Position numbers and translations under genes: made by a program
From: Cheilinus undulatus
Lineage: Eukaryota > Chordata > Actinopteri > Labriformes > Labridae
Assembly: GCF_018320785.1 (NCBI RefSeq)
Contig: NC_054881.1
Location: forward strand, 19,096,275 to 19,160,274
Reading direction: 5' to 3'
DNA: 64,000 nucleotides
In this document: positions 13,101 to 25,080 of the stretch, piece after piece
Numbering within the stretch: the stretch's first letter is position 1
Layout: each line of letters starts with the position of its first letter
The notes under the pieces: model-generated
Told to the model about the DNA's origin: nothing
Seen by the model: only the letters and a program-made list of their open reading frames with translations
Database searches by the model: none

Positions 13101-13682
13101 CCAATTTTCTATAAAAATATTTGAACTGCTGAAAGTTTAGGTGTAGCTAGTTATTTTGCTTTGTTGCTTAAATGATTAGTAGCTTAACAAACTTGGTTAA
13201 ACGTGGAAAATGTGAAGACCAAGTTGTCCTTTTTCATAGATTACCAGCTATGAAGGAATGTTGACATGGGCTTAAAGTTTCTCAGCTTATAATGAGTAGA
13301 TGACAAGATTGTGGCTTTTTAATGCTTATGAGTGGCTGTCATTGTGTAAATGTGCCTCTTCTGGTTTTGTTCCTCAGGATGCAACACTGACTCACTACAT
13401 GGACTACACAGCAGAGAGTTTGATTCCTGTGATGGCACACATCGCCAAGAATGTTGTGAAAGTCAATGATGGCCTGACCAAACATATGGTAAGTGTATAG
13501 AATTTGAATGGGATCTGACCTTTTCAGGGTAACTATCTGGGTTTAATCCATCTAAAACAAACATTTTCTGCTTTCAGGCTATTAAAGGAAAGTATTCAAC
13601 CTCCAAGCAGATGCGGATCGCCACACTCTCTCAGCTCAAGTCTTCACTGGTGAAGGAGCTTGCAAAGCAAGCCAACCAGTGA
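10122..13682 (+). CDS. ccnb1: Cyclin B1, mitotic cyclin, complete
   Basis: Nine coding exons: 10122-10142, 10391-10519, 11220-11336, 11426-11608, 11690-11848, 11935-12171, 12255-12395, 13378-13488 and 13578-13682. They give 400 residues; every junction is GT-AG and phase 0. The protein activates Cdk1 at mitotic entry and is destroyed by APC/C. A destruction box RAALGEIGN sits at residues 32-40. A K/P/A-rich linker spans about 51-89. The cyclin box begins with [12 protein letters not shown] at 169-180 (the Cdk-docking MRAIL patch) and continues through KYEEMYPPE at 225-233. The C-terminal cyclin fold is in exons 7-9. Length agrees with vertebrate B1 cyclins (about 400-430). The start is the first ATG after the promoter, and MALRVTRN is the family's usual opening. 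Distinction from cyclin B2 rests on these N-terminal and box sequences. Confidence 0.97.
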
Positions 13683-14851
13683 GAACTGTTTAGCACCATG
13701 TGCTGACTTGTATAGTTGTAACTTAAACTTAACTTGAACTGAGGGTTTGGCAAACTGAAGATGAGATCGATGGTTTCATGTTTCACCAACAGATGTTTAC
13801 TTTTACTGACTATTTTAGAACGCATGCCTCAAAGTTTAATTGGTACCGACGACTTTATGGCTTATTGCATTTGAAGTTGAGAAATTGGATTTTGCTCTAG
13901 TGATCAATACTGTAAACTTATCCTCATTTGTTTCACAAGATTTGGTCATCTACAATGTCCTGTGATGAACAAATTTTATCTTTATTGGTCAAAACACACT
14001 ACACCTCAGCAAGATACCGTTTTAATGTAATGCCTGATTATTGGTGCACAAGTTGCTGTGAAGCTTTCTTTTTTTTAAGCTTGGTGTAGCTGATTACCCA
14101 CCAGCAGAAGACCCATGGCTTGCTTTTAAAATGGTCAGTAATGTGAGGGATCCATTGGACAGATGTGGCCCTTTTTGTCTTTTAAAATGCATGTTTTACT
14201 GAATGTGTGTATGGCAGTGACTGTGTAAAATGTACAGCAATACTTTTTAAAATGTTTTTACATCACAAATGTCTTGTTTTAAATCGTTTAATTAAATGGT
14301 TCATACCAGTTTTCTTCCCTTGTCATATTTTTACCACTAGAGGGCACTCTAAGACTATATTTAAACCATGCCTCAGCACTCTGCGTTCAAGCAGCACAAA
14401 CTGCTGCTTGAGGCTTTAAAAGTATATAGGGGTAATTAATTCAAATGGCTGGTGTGCCAACTTAAAATGCAAAAGCTTAAACCAAAAGATCCTGACACCA
14501 TTAAGTCATCTTATGACATTCAGCAGCTACCATGGCTGAAACGAGTTACAAACAGCTCTAATTCAAAAAGAGAATTCAACTTGTGAAGTTTAGATGAGTG
14601 ACTCTAAAAGGAGCAATATGTAAGGATGGAATGTATCCATGGTTAAAGGACTAGAAGGAAAAAATAACAATGGCATAGTGTGTATCTGTACTATTTAGCA
14701 CAGAATTTTCATTACCAAGGTTACTTGGCACCTCCCAGTAATTCCCAGTGTTTTTGTGCTACACTAAATGTTTTCTCATTACAGCTTGTCTAAAACTACT
14801 TGTTAAAGGCGATGGGGCCTTTTTAAAAAGTTGGGAAGAAAATTGAATAAA
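13683..14851 (+). other. ccnb1: ccnb1 3' UTR with CPE-like elements and polyA signal
   Basis: Sequence after the TGA has a TTTTAT element (13974-13979) and TTTTAAT (14020-14026). These match cytoplasmic polyadenylation elements, which control translation of maternal cyclin B1 mRNA in vertebrate eggs. An AATAAA at 14846-14851 is the first canonical polyA hexamer I noticed; an earlier weak site (ATTAAA near 14290) could end a shorter form. The true end is not determined. Confidence 0.5.
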
Positions 14852-14899
14852 ATGCTTACTGAAACTTAAACTCTGTCCACATGACTTGGTGTAATGTCA

Positions 14900-15000
14900 A
14901 AAATCATTGGTTCCCAATTTGGGGTGTGAGCCCTTCCAGACAATACTTTGGCATCATTCTGACAGTGAGGGTGTCTGCAAGGTAATAAAAGGTAAATTTT
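14900..15000. mobile_element. hAT-like terminal remnant
   Basis: 'TTGGTTCCCAATTTGGGGTG' near 14908 resembles the CAGTGGTTCCCAACC ends of hAT-type non-autonomous elements. The other end was not located and the inside is not recognisable. Confidence 0.3.
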
Positions 15001-15103
15001 TAGCCAAATTAAGACACTTAAAAGCATGAAAATCCTTAAATGAAGATTATCAGGGCTTAAATTTTGTCACATTTTTATATTTCCATATTCTCCAAGGATG
15101 TTT

Positions 15104-15248
15104 GGTTGGCTCAGTGGTTGACATGATGTAGGATGTCAGGGGTTCAAACCTCAGTCAGGGCATGATCAGTTTGAAGGGTGGGCCCTTGAACACCTGTCCA
15201 TCTTCATGTACTTTGCTATGGACAAATGTGTCTGCTAAATGGTATTTC
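15104..15248 (+). mobile_element. tRNA-derived SINE
   Basis: The head shows an RNA polymerase III A box (TGGCTCAGTGGTT, about 15107-15120) and a B box (GGTTCAAACC, about 15141-15150) with tRNA-like spacing. The body ends with a tail (GTGTCTGCTAAATGGTATT) of the type found at the 3' end of several fish LINEs. The nested LINE at 37397-38172 has the same tail. It is not a functional tRNA because there is no cloverleaf 3' half. Confidence 0.65.
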
Positions 15249-15845
15249 AACTGTTTTTTTCTGCTTTTGATTTATATTTAGTTTTAATCACATATGATGC
15301 TCTTTTGGAACTCCACTAGATTATTTAAACTAGTTTAACTCCTCTATAGTGAGCTATAAATTCATCAGCTGCAACAGTAAAGTGATCATGGCCACATCAG
15401 TGCTTCTAAATCTAAACTAGAGAACATTATAAATACACTTAAATGGGGAATGATGTCATTTAATTTTTTTTCTCAAAACCTAAATGTATGCTGTTCTGCT
15501 TTCTAATTTCAACTGGTGTGAAAAGGTACTTAAAGAAAGTGGTATAGCTAGTTAAGGAAAAATAAGATATAGCAGAGTCAGCTACCTAATGGTACAAAAC
15601 TAAGGTCTTTTCCTTTATATTCTAGCCTCAAAATGTATCAAAAAGCTTAATTTGGTACAACAAGAAATACTATCAGCCTTTTTTCTATGTGGTTACATTG
15701 TTATCCTGAAATCATCACAAAAATATACAAAACTGTGTAGCTAATGTCATGGGTTTGAAATTAAATATGTGATAGGGTTAAAAGGTATTCAAAATTATTA
15801 AATTAAATGTCAGATATTTTGTGTGCACCCTGGCTCAGGGGGTGG

Positions 15846-16130
15846 GCTTTTTGACCCAAAAGTCATGAGCGTGGACCTGTCACATTCGAGCAAAAATCTA
15901 ACCATTTTTTTAAACAACTCAAAATTTGCAGGCCTATCACTGTATTTAAGCGAAAACTCCAATCATTTTTGAAAAGATTCAGAAGTTGACCCCAAAGTCA
16001 TGTCTGTCAGTCTGCATGTGAGCTAAAAAATTGCCCCTTTTTCATGCAACAAAAAATTTTGCTCAAAAGTCGCGACCGTGGGCCTGTCACCAGATTTAAG
16101 CGAAACTTGACCATTTTTGGGGGCAAGAGT
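15846..16130. repeat. Degenerate tandem repeat, about 60-75 bp unit
   Basis: About four diverged units share 'CCAAAAGTCATGAGCGTGG', '(G)GGCCTGTCAC', 'ATTTAAGCGAAA' and 'CCATTTTTG' blocks in the same order. Anchors are near 15854, 15931, 15989 and 16060. There is no open frame. Origin unknown; it may be the internal satellite of a transposon. Confidence 0.6.
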
Positions 16131-16299
16131 CTCTCACATGCTGACAAAAATGTGAAAGCACACTTATTGGAATTTATACAAAGGTGTTATGGTTTTAGAA
16201 AGGTCTGTCTAGGCTGGTATTACTGGGATTTTATCAATTCTAAAAGTTAAAATAGAGATTTTTTTTGGTGGGGGGCACACTGGCATAAACTCTGCAACA

Positions 16300-18479
16300 G
16301 TGGAACACAAAATTTCTTATCAGCAAACTTGATTGGGGATGAATGTACCACTTTAAAATGTTTTACCGTTACACTGCTGTTATCATAACCTGTTGCTACC
16401 AGTGATACAGCACTTAAACTTTCACTTTTCCTGCACAGAGTATCTTAAAATGTCCTGTATTGACACTCTATTCCACATAACAACGGTATTGACTATTTTA
16501 TTTTGTTTACATTTTTATTTGTATCTACTTGTTGCTTTGTCTCGGTGCTGTTGCACCACCTGAATTTCCTCACCAGGCATCAATAATGTATTATATGAGC
16601 TAATGTCAAACTCAAAAACAGATATACCTAGGGGGCTCTGCTGCCTGATGCAGACATTTACGGTATAGGAGAAGCCCAGGTGTTCTGCCTGTTATTGATG
16701 GCTGTGGTCTTTAGTGTTCCAGTAAGCACAACACCAGGAGCTGGAAACCAGCACAGCTAAATGGAATCCAGCCATCACTCACACATGTCGTTTGACTCCT
16801 GTCATCCGTCGAAAGGGTCTACAGACAAAAAAAGCAAATAAAAATGAGATTTTAATTTTATCACAATGCAAAGAAGACTAGACGACTGAAAACATTTTCT
16901 TCACTGAATTTTCATCAGACGTAGTACTGTATTCAAACCTTCCAGCATAACTGAGGGAGCCTCGTCTGTGACACTGAAATAGTTTGGGAAAGGCCTGATA
17001 GGTTTCCATGCCTGGTGTGAGGACTTACTTGCCTGCAACAATAATCTCACATCTCCAGTTACATCACATCCGTCCACCAATATTTAAAGCTAATGGACAG
17101 AGCCGAGTGTGAGCTCTTATCACTTTAACCCTTTCACAGCTGATCCCCCGAGGGAACAAACACCCCTTTATCCCTCCTCCAATCCCAGAGGAGCACCAGG
17201 AGAGCTTTCCTGTAAAAGACCACCTGCCATCTGCATGACGTGAGCCAGCGTGCACATCAGCAGGATCATAAGGCCGTCAGTCCCTAAACGAGAGCAGATT
17301 GTCTGCATCTGCTGCCGTTAAGGACGACGACTAGAAATCATCTGCTGCTGCTGAAAGGGAAAAACATTATTTGGCACCTTGGGAGTTTGAGTTTATTGTA
17401 GTTCATGCGCAGAGTTCATCCAGTGAAATCTGAGGAAAAACTCCACAGAAAAGATCAGTGGTGCTCCCAGTCTTGAGGTAGAAACCCAGCCAAACCATGC
17501 TTTGATAGCTCAGTTACATAATGTAAAATTGTTCACAAATCACTCAGAAGCTACTCTTTTACCTGACATAATGACATGCAGGCAGTATCTGACACCTTCA
17601 CATCTCTGAGCCTTCTGTTGTTTTCCACAGAGACACATGATAATTAGTCTCAGTTATCCTGCAAAGCTGGGCTTTTAAACCCACACATCACACTGAGGAT
17701 TCATGCTTTGAGGCTGAGGTCATGGCTGGGCAGCTGTATCAGTTTACAAGAGAGATTCCTCCTGTGCAGGGCTCCAAACCGTACACTTGCAGCTGCCTGG
17801 AAGACTGTTTGGCCCCAGATGACAAAGACTCAGCTTTGTGACATTTAATGTGAGGGAAAATTGAAGATAGGAGCAGAGCAGTTAAGAAAAGTTGGTAAGT
17901 TGACACTGAAATGCATCACTTTACAGTAGCCTTTAAAATGATCAGGGTCAGTTTGCCGCTATTACAAAGAGGAAAAAAAATCAGATAATTCACCCATCCG
18001 CCCTCTTGATGTCCAACCATGTGAAAAGTTCTGGTTTTATTTTTGGCTTTATAAATCTCTGCCTGTACCAGAATACAAAAAAAAATGGTTTTTAAAGCAT
18101 GGAGGGAAAATAGATGTTAAAAGCAACAGATGGGGTGGATAAAATTTTCTTTATTTTCTTGCATTTATGGATCCAGGAAAATCTGTAAAAATATTTACTT
18201 TAAAAACATTTTCTTCTTCTTGTTTTTCTACAACAGTTGTGATATTTCAACATTGCTATGTCAGAGTAAAATCAGGTTGAATTATTAATAGGAGCAAAGC
18301 TCTTTTAATCCGTTAAACCTTGAATGTACTTTTTGCTTAAGTAGTGATCATTCAAAATCTTTTTTCACCTAAAAATATCCTGGTTTTCCCTCAAATTAAT
18401 TTTAGAATCAAACTAGTGGAAAATGTCAATTGACAAAGGCAACACAGGAAACGGGAAGTTTAGAGAAATAAATACAAGC
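16300..18479. other. Intergenic; possible conserved non-coding segment at 16700-17350
   Basis: No gene is recognised. The 16700-17350 part is less AT-rich, lacks repeat hallmarks and includes TATTTAAAGC- and TTAAGGACGACG-type words. It could be an enhancer-like conserved stretch, but conservation cannot be judged from one sequence. Confidence 0.35.
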
Positions 18480-18489
18480 AGAGTTAGTT

Positions 18490-19365
18490 TTGGCAACTCT
18501 TTCAAATTTATTCTTCATGCATACACTCAGCCCTGTTCAAGTCCAGCCACAAATTCTCTACTGGATTGAGATCTGGGCTTTGACTTGGCCACTCCAGAAC
18601 ATTCACCTTGTTGAATTTAAACATTTCTGTGTAGCTTTCACTTTATGTTTTGGGTCATTGTCTTGATGGAAAATAAATCTTCTCCAAAGCTGTAGTTCTC
18701 AAGATTGAATAAGATGATCCTCAATGTTTCTCCTATATTTTGCTACATTTATTTTACCCAGTACCTTTACAAGCCTTCCATGAGCCAGCTGCCAAGAAGC
18801 ATCCCCACAGCATGATGCTGCACAGTCACCCAGTTTGGGAGGATGCCCTGATCTAGGCAGATTTACACATGTGCCATATTCCTTCCATTTCTTGATGATG
18901 AGGGTTGTGCAGTACCTTCATTTTTTTTATCCATCCCTTTACTTATATTTTCAATAACCTTTTCCCTGAGTTGCTCTGTGTTCTTTTGTCTTCATTGTGT
19001 AATGGTAGCCAGGAATACTGATTAACCAATGTCTGGACCTTACAGGCACAGGTGTCTTTATACTACAATCACTTGAGACACATTTAGGTCAGGTAAGCCC
19101 CATTTCATTAATTGTGAGACTACTAGCAGCAGTTGGCAGGACCTCTGCTGAATTAGGTCAGTCATTTTAAAGGGGGTAAACCGTTTTGTAATCTTTTTTT
19201 TACATTACATATTTTTGTTTAACTGACATATTTCTACTTTGACATCAAAGGCTTTTTTTGTAATTTTTGTTTTGTCAAAAAAGCCAGATTGTAATGATCA
19301 TTATTGATTTATAAAACCAATAAAAGGTTAAAACAACTAAGGAAGTGAATACCTTGTCTCAAACA
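18490..19365 (-). mobile_element. Tc1-like transposon fragment
   Basis: Minus-strand relic. 'CTTTGACTTGGCCACTCCAG' and 'CATCCCCACAGCATGATGCT' are the reverse complement of well-known Tc1-like transposase segments in fish. The stretch from 19190 to 19330 (…AAAAAAGCCAGATTGTAATG…) matches the terminal inverted repeat side. The frame is broken many times and part of the transposase is missing, so it is inactive. Confidence 0.8.
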
Positions 19366-20730
19366 GATAACTTTCTCAAATCATATGGATGCAAAAGAAA
19401 CCAAATTTTACATACAGACAAAATAAAAGAATACATTTCGTAACTGATCACCTGCATGAAAACAAAGAATTTCAGTCATATCAATGCGATGGCTTTTAAT
19501 GCACATTCTGTGAAAACAATTCAAGATGTTTCTGTATTCCTGCACATTGCAGTGTCCTTAAAGCCCGACTGAGTGCCTCTGCCCTTTTCCATGTTTATCC
19601 AAGCTCATTCCCATTAAATGAATTTGCGAGTCAGCACTGAGGTCCAGAAAGAATGCAAAGCTTGGTTTCAGGCATCTTCAGCAGTACAGATCTCACCCAC
19701 ACGCTGATCATTCAAGACCAGAGCGGACAGTTTGGATCTCCATCCCAGTCTAAACATCGTCCAAGATGGCCAGAGATTTAACAAGTGCACCCTTCAGAAT
19801 GATTCTGTGCCCATTCTCACCTCCCGCCCCGAGTCTGCAAGTCTCAATTCAGACTGACAAAGTCAAACAAACAGAGGGCTCATGGCAGCGCTGTTCGGGT
19901 TTCTGTGGGGTGCTAATAGGTTAGCATCTGGCAAGCAGAGTGAGACCTCTGGGCTGGAGAGCCGACTCGAGCACAAATAAACACAGGAGCGTTCATTTTC
20001 ATCATTTATAAGTTTTCAAATAAAATCATCTGTTTCCTGAACTTCACGGACCCTGAAGGCTCAATGTCACATGAAGAAGAAAAAGGATTGTATTGTGGGC
20101 TAAAGAGGAGAGTTTGAAAAGGTGAGACTTTCTCCAGATCACTTTAACCTGTTCCTAAGAGGAGGCCATTGTCACATCATAGTCAACATGTATGAGGAAC
20201 TGTTGCCGTCAGGAGAGAAGTGGAGCAAGGTCATAGCAAAGATCAGAACTAAATACAATATTAAAACGATGTATGGAACTTTAATTTAGAAGAATGAAAG
20301 GCCTCCTCATACCTACAGTGAATCCTCAACTAGCCTCAACAGCCTTTCTTTTCTTTATGCTAGCGGTTATTTGCATGAGATTTGACCTAGCATTAAGATC
20401 CTTTACTCAAATGAGGCCTACAAGATGGAAAAACTGAGAAGACAGGGGATAGGAAAGACTGGAAAACAATCAGAAGTCAACGCCTTGAGCTTTTGGAGAA
20501 GCCAGAAAAAAACAGCTTTTAATCGAGGTTGAACAGTCTCTCATATGTTCATACTCCACAGAAAGTTTCACACCAGTGTGTCTTGTTTGTTTGAGTACCA
20601 TTACGCTCTAAAGTCTAACATTAACTGTGCGAAACTGATGAATTGTCCAGATTCCATGTCCGTCTTCAAGCAGATCCATCCTGCAAAGCTTGAGCCCAGT
20701 CTGAAAAATTAGCAGACCAATCAGCATCAT
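19366..20730. other. Intergenic, nothing recognised
   Basis: Non-coding sequence without a recognised repeat family or long open frame. Confidence 0.45.
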
Positions 20731-20734
20731 TTGA

Positions 20735-21172
20735 GGAGAGAGAGGTGGTTGCTATGGGTGAACAGCAAACCAGTAAACAATTGCTGTCGACAGTGAGGCA
20801 GTTTTTAATCTGCACACAACAGAGTTTTTTTAATATCATATGAAGAGCAAATAATTTTGCTGAAAGCTTTTCTTGGCAGAAAAAAAATGTTTATGTTCTC
20901 CTCTCGACCGGCCTTGGCATGTGTTTGATTCACCAACTGGCTCCACTGTTACTAAACAAGGTCAGCACCTATGCTGTCTGTCAAGCTCACACTGTTACCG
21001 GGGTCTTCACATCCCACCACGTCATTACGTCTTGTCACTGATTGGTCTGTAATCAATGTTACTCAAAATATCATCCAATCACCCTCAAAGGATTTTTTTT
21101 TAAAGATTTTGCCCTTCCCAAACACTTTGTTTGGGAGGTTTCCCAGATGAATGTGAAATATATCTATGCAAT
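20735..21172. repeat. Dispersed repeat family R, copy 1
   Basis: The right part (GATTGGTCTGTAATC, ATCCAATCACC, TTTTGCCCTTC, GGGAGGTTTCC, CAGATGAATGTGAAATATAT) matches the end of the window (63640-64000) block by block. 'CCAACTGGCTCCACTG' recurs near 43354 and 63790. There is no coding capacity. It is probably a non-autonomous transposon or degenerate SINE-like element. Confidence 0.65.
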
Positions 21173-21175
21173 GGA

Positions 21176-21258
21176 TACAGTGCCTATAAAAAAGTATTTC
21201 TGGCTACAATTACACCATTAGGACAAAAGGACACTCCAAGCAACTAAGAGAAAAGGTG
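21176..21258 (+). mobile_element. Tc1-like 5' end, internally deleted
   Basis: A Tc1-type terminus (ACAGTGCCTATAAAAAAGTA) is fused directly to the internal segment 'GGACAAAAGGACACTCCAAG', skipping about 200 bp present in fuller copies (24844-25078 and 36460 onward). It abuts the R repeat on its left. Confidence 0.7.
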
Positions 21259-22540
21259 ACTGTCACATTAGCTCCATCATAACAGCCACTTTAACATAAC
21301 ACATCCTCCTACAAATACAGAAAGTTCAAAAGTCTTTGGCTGTGAAAACTGCTGGAATATGTGAGGCAAAACAATCACACCATTAAAAATCTATATAACC
21401 CATGAGTTGTCATTTTTGGAATAATACACCCAATGTTATAGTCAAAAATATTGTAGCTTTAACATGGAGAAGGTGGGGGGTTATGACCTTTAAAGCTGAC
21501 TGTTTGCATTGGAAGGCAACAGCTGCTTGGTCCATATACATTCGACATAATGATTAACACTAATCAACCAAAGATCCTTTAAAATGATCAACATATTGTA
21601 ATTTAAAAAAAAAAAGTTTTTATTCTACCTATGTAGACAAATGTCAAACATTGATGTCAACTGTGTAAAGAAACATTTCAGGACAGGATTTCTCCTCATG
21701 ACTTTCAACAAAAAATAAGCAAAAATGTGCCCTAACAGCTTTTTATTTACTGCACTCTCTGCAAACAACAACCTGGACACACAAAACACAGAAATTGGGT
21801 TAAATTTACAAAAAAGAATCTTTTAAATCTAAATTTATTACATGCATGCTTTGGCTGCATTGGTTGTTTTGGGGAAACAAAAAGGAGTTATCTTGTTTCA
21901 GGCCTCAGAGGTTATTTTTGGCCACAGAGCAGCTCCACTGGTCTGTTTCAGCAAACAGTGTGGTTATAAACCAGAGCACTGGTGGTTCTTCTCCTCACTT
22001 CAACAACTCCGGTTTTTCCACTGACCTTTACAATCAAAGATCCTGGGATTAATACATTTTTCCCCATATTTCGAAATGGCGTGAGACTTCATTACAGTAG
22101 GAAACCTGGTGGTAGCGTGTTTTTTCAAGGCAGGAGGAGTGTGTCTCTGGTCTGAGTGGTTATTGGGCAGGGGAAAAACAAAACAATCATTACAGCCTGA
22201 GCAGTACATCTGTCCTAATCATAAAAACTGCCTGACAAATGTTAGCATTTTAATGGTATGACCACAAATTGTAAGATAGTATGCAACAAGAGATTTTGGT
22301 ATTTCTTAACTGTGGATACTGGATTTCTCAAAATGGCCCTTTTAACTATGGTAATAAACACATTAACAGCCTGATTAAAAACATTAAGAACAGGGCAGGA
22401 TAGTTCGTGTCTTTTAGGCACTACCTGTACAGGGATGAATTTTTCATTCATTAATTGAAGTCTAAAATTGGTGCATCTATATTTTTAATTATGATCAATT
22501 TCATGCTTTATTGTCACTTGTAGCACACTTTGGTTAAAGG
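21259..22540. other. Intergenic, nothing recognised
   Basis: AT-rich non-coding sequence with only short chance reading frames. Confidence 0.45.
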
Positions 22541-22559
22541 TCACATATTTTACTCTTTT

Positions 22560-22815
22560 AAGACAAGTTTATATTTGTCTCAGGGGTTCCCAAAACATGT
22601 CTGTGAAGTTTTTTTTTTTCAGGAAACACACTCCAGTATTGGATTTTTGCCTGTCTAAAAACCCTCTGTTTCAGCCCTGCTCAGAACGAGCTGTTTCTGT
22701 GACCATGGCTTTAAATGTTACTGAGCTGTCTGACTCCGCCTCTCTCAGGTAATGGATGTGGCTTACTGGATGTGGCTCTCCTGATCCTCCCTTCAGCTGC
22801 CAGGTAACAATCAAT
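22560..22815. repeat. Probable high-copy fish repeat
   Basis: The segment with 'GTCTAAAAACCCTCTGTTTC', 'AGCCCTGCTCAGAACGAGCT' and 'GCTTTAAATG…GAGCTGTCTGAC' reads like a very common non-coding repeat in percomorph genomes. This rests on general familiarity; there is no second copy in this window. Confidence 0.4.
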
Positions 22816-24840
22816 CTGCAGTTCTTCATTTTCTTTCAACATAAAACCAGGTCTGTATGCAAACAGGAAGTCACTTAAACTTAGTTTAAGACAATGGAAA
22901 AATCCAACATGAAACAAAAACTGTTTGAGATACATAATAAAGTAATTTCAAAAGGACATATAAGAGAGAAAATAAAGATTAATCATGCCTAAAATATGTG
23001 TTTGTCTGTAATGGAGTACGTCTGTCATTATTTCACTGTTAGAATAAAGTAGACTCTTTCTCTAAGTTATTAAGACAAAGTACAGATCAAGAAATACCAA
23101 TCCATTGCTAAGTGGTGGCCTGTCACTGTAACACACTTGTTTTTTTCTCTCAAAGCCTTACAATAACCAGGACGTCCAAATGGTCTGAAACATTCTGTTG
23201 AATTTACTGATCTTGCAAACTTTCTGCCAACAGTTTGCATCTGCAACACGTCATCACTTTGCATATAACATGGTTCCTTTTGTCAGTGCTTGCTGTGGAT
23301 CCTTTATCCAATGCATCCTTAGCTCGATATTCTACAAAAGCATTCAATGGTTTATTGTTTACATGTTGTCCTTGTGTTACTACCCCATCACTGCAGCTAA
23401 GCCAAGAAACACTACAACAGAAGAACAGTGTATGAGCTACACAAACCACTTGACTCCAGAAGTGTCCAGAAGTGCCTACCTTTTCAAGTAGATGGATTGG
23501 TCAGATTTCATGTACACCAACAGAATGCACGGACCAATTGGCGCCATTAAGGGGAAAGAGGCGAGATCTACAGGTGTGGTATAATTGAAAACAATGGGGG
23601 TTGGTGAAAAGACTAGCGTGGATGCAGCTATATCTACAGTCAAATCAGAACTGAACATTTCTTCCCCTTCTTAAAAACAATATCCATGGGGTGTTGGGGA
23701 TCAATGTGAAATATAACCTGTAACATGAATTTGTAAAAAAAAAAATCTATCTGGCATGCCAGGCCACAGAAATGTAGCTTTACTAACTTTATTTCCTCCC
23801 TAGCCATAATGTACTGTCCGTCTTGATGTTCACATTACGTCATCTTGACCGGTGCAGCATTGTTTGTTCTCATCAGACTGTTCCCTGTATTTTAACCCAA
23901 CATCACTGTGCAAAATCACACTTAATGTTGTCATGCACCGTGACTATCAGAGGTTGTATCTGCCTTTTTTAATCAGAGGCGACTAGGCTGCTAGCTGTTT
24001 TGATTTATGAGATCAGGGATAATCAGAGTAAGTCTGCCAATAGTAGTTAAAGTTGAGTTTTTTTATGGTACACACCATAACACAAAAAAAGTAGCTGGCT
24101 GGAGGTGTGAGGCATAAAATGTTTTGAGCATTTTGAAAATTGCAATGATAAAATCCAGAAAGTAACCACTAAACACATAGAAAACAAAAATGGCCTGTAA
24201 TAATGTTGTAAAAAGAGTTTAAAGAAAAATAAGCACTGATTTGTCCTATCTGCCTCTTGTTATCTACAGTATGTTGTAATCTGACCTGCTTGGTGACTCA
24301 GGCTGTGATAAATCCTCACTGTGCTGTGACGAGGGGAGGAGGGGACACTTCCTGCTGACACGTTGTAAATCAACCCCTGGGGTCACTTGGCCACCTCCTT
24401 TGTCGTCTCTATGTGACACACAGACTGACAGAAACCATTGGATACTGAACCTTGGCACTTATGCTGCTTATACGAACCAATCTGTGGCACCCAGAAATCT
24501 TAACTACCTTTAGATGTAGAATATAAGTAATGTTTAGTGAACATTTCAATGACACCATATCATACTGGAATATCCTTCTTTTTAGCAACTAAGATTTCAG
24601 GATCATTATGTAACATATGTTCAAATCAGTGCCAGTACCTTTAAATTATTTTTGGTTTATATTTGAGCTTTTTTTGCATATCCATCTTGGGAAGTTTTAG
24701 AAAATTGCAGTGAAATCTTCCTGAGCTGTCTTCCTGTATCAAAGGTCTCATGCCCATTCAGACTGTGTATGTGTTTCCTGTGTGATGGCAGTGGTGCATG
24801 TCCTTTCTGGCTTACATAGTCACATCTTTCAGAGTAGCCA
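22816..24840. other. Intergenic, nothing firm
   Basis: It contains several overlapping short frames (23198-23660) on both strands without domain content. 23500-23660 has a MITE-like look. No gene is supported. Confidence 0.4.
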
Positions 24841-24843
24841 TGT

Positions 24844-25080
24844 ACAGTTTCTATGAAAAGTATTCACCCCTTTGGCTGTTTCACCCTTTAACTTTTTTTA
24901 TAAATCAATCATGGTAATTATTATTTGGCTTTTATGATTAAAAAATTGTTATTGTAGCATAAAGTCACCTATGTCTGGAAGGTCAAGTCACTGGTGAATC
25001 AGTATTTCTGGCTACCATTACATCATGAAGACAAAAGAACACTCCAAGCAACTCAGAGAAAGGGTTATTGAAGGTATAAG
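24844..25080 (+). mobile_element. Tc1-like 5' terminal fragment
   Basis: It starts with a terminus like 'CTATGAAAAGTATTCACCCC' and runs into the pre-transposase segment 'AAGACAAAAGAACACTCCAA' and 'GCAACTCAGAGAAAGGGTTA', where it stops. Colinear with the copies at 21176 and 36460. Confidence 0.8.

Noticed and set aside
15104..15180. Possible tRNA gene
   Set aside because: A and B boxes are present, but the acceptor stem and 3' half are absent and the sequence continues into a LINE-type tail, so it is a SINE.
23198..23491. 97-codon frame with overlapping frames on both strands
   Set aside because: Several frames are open at once in the same stretch, with no domain, promoter or splice support.
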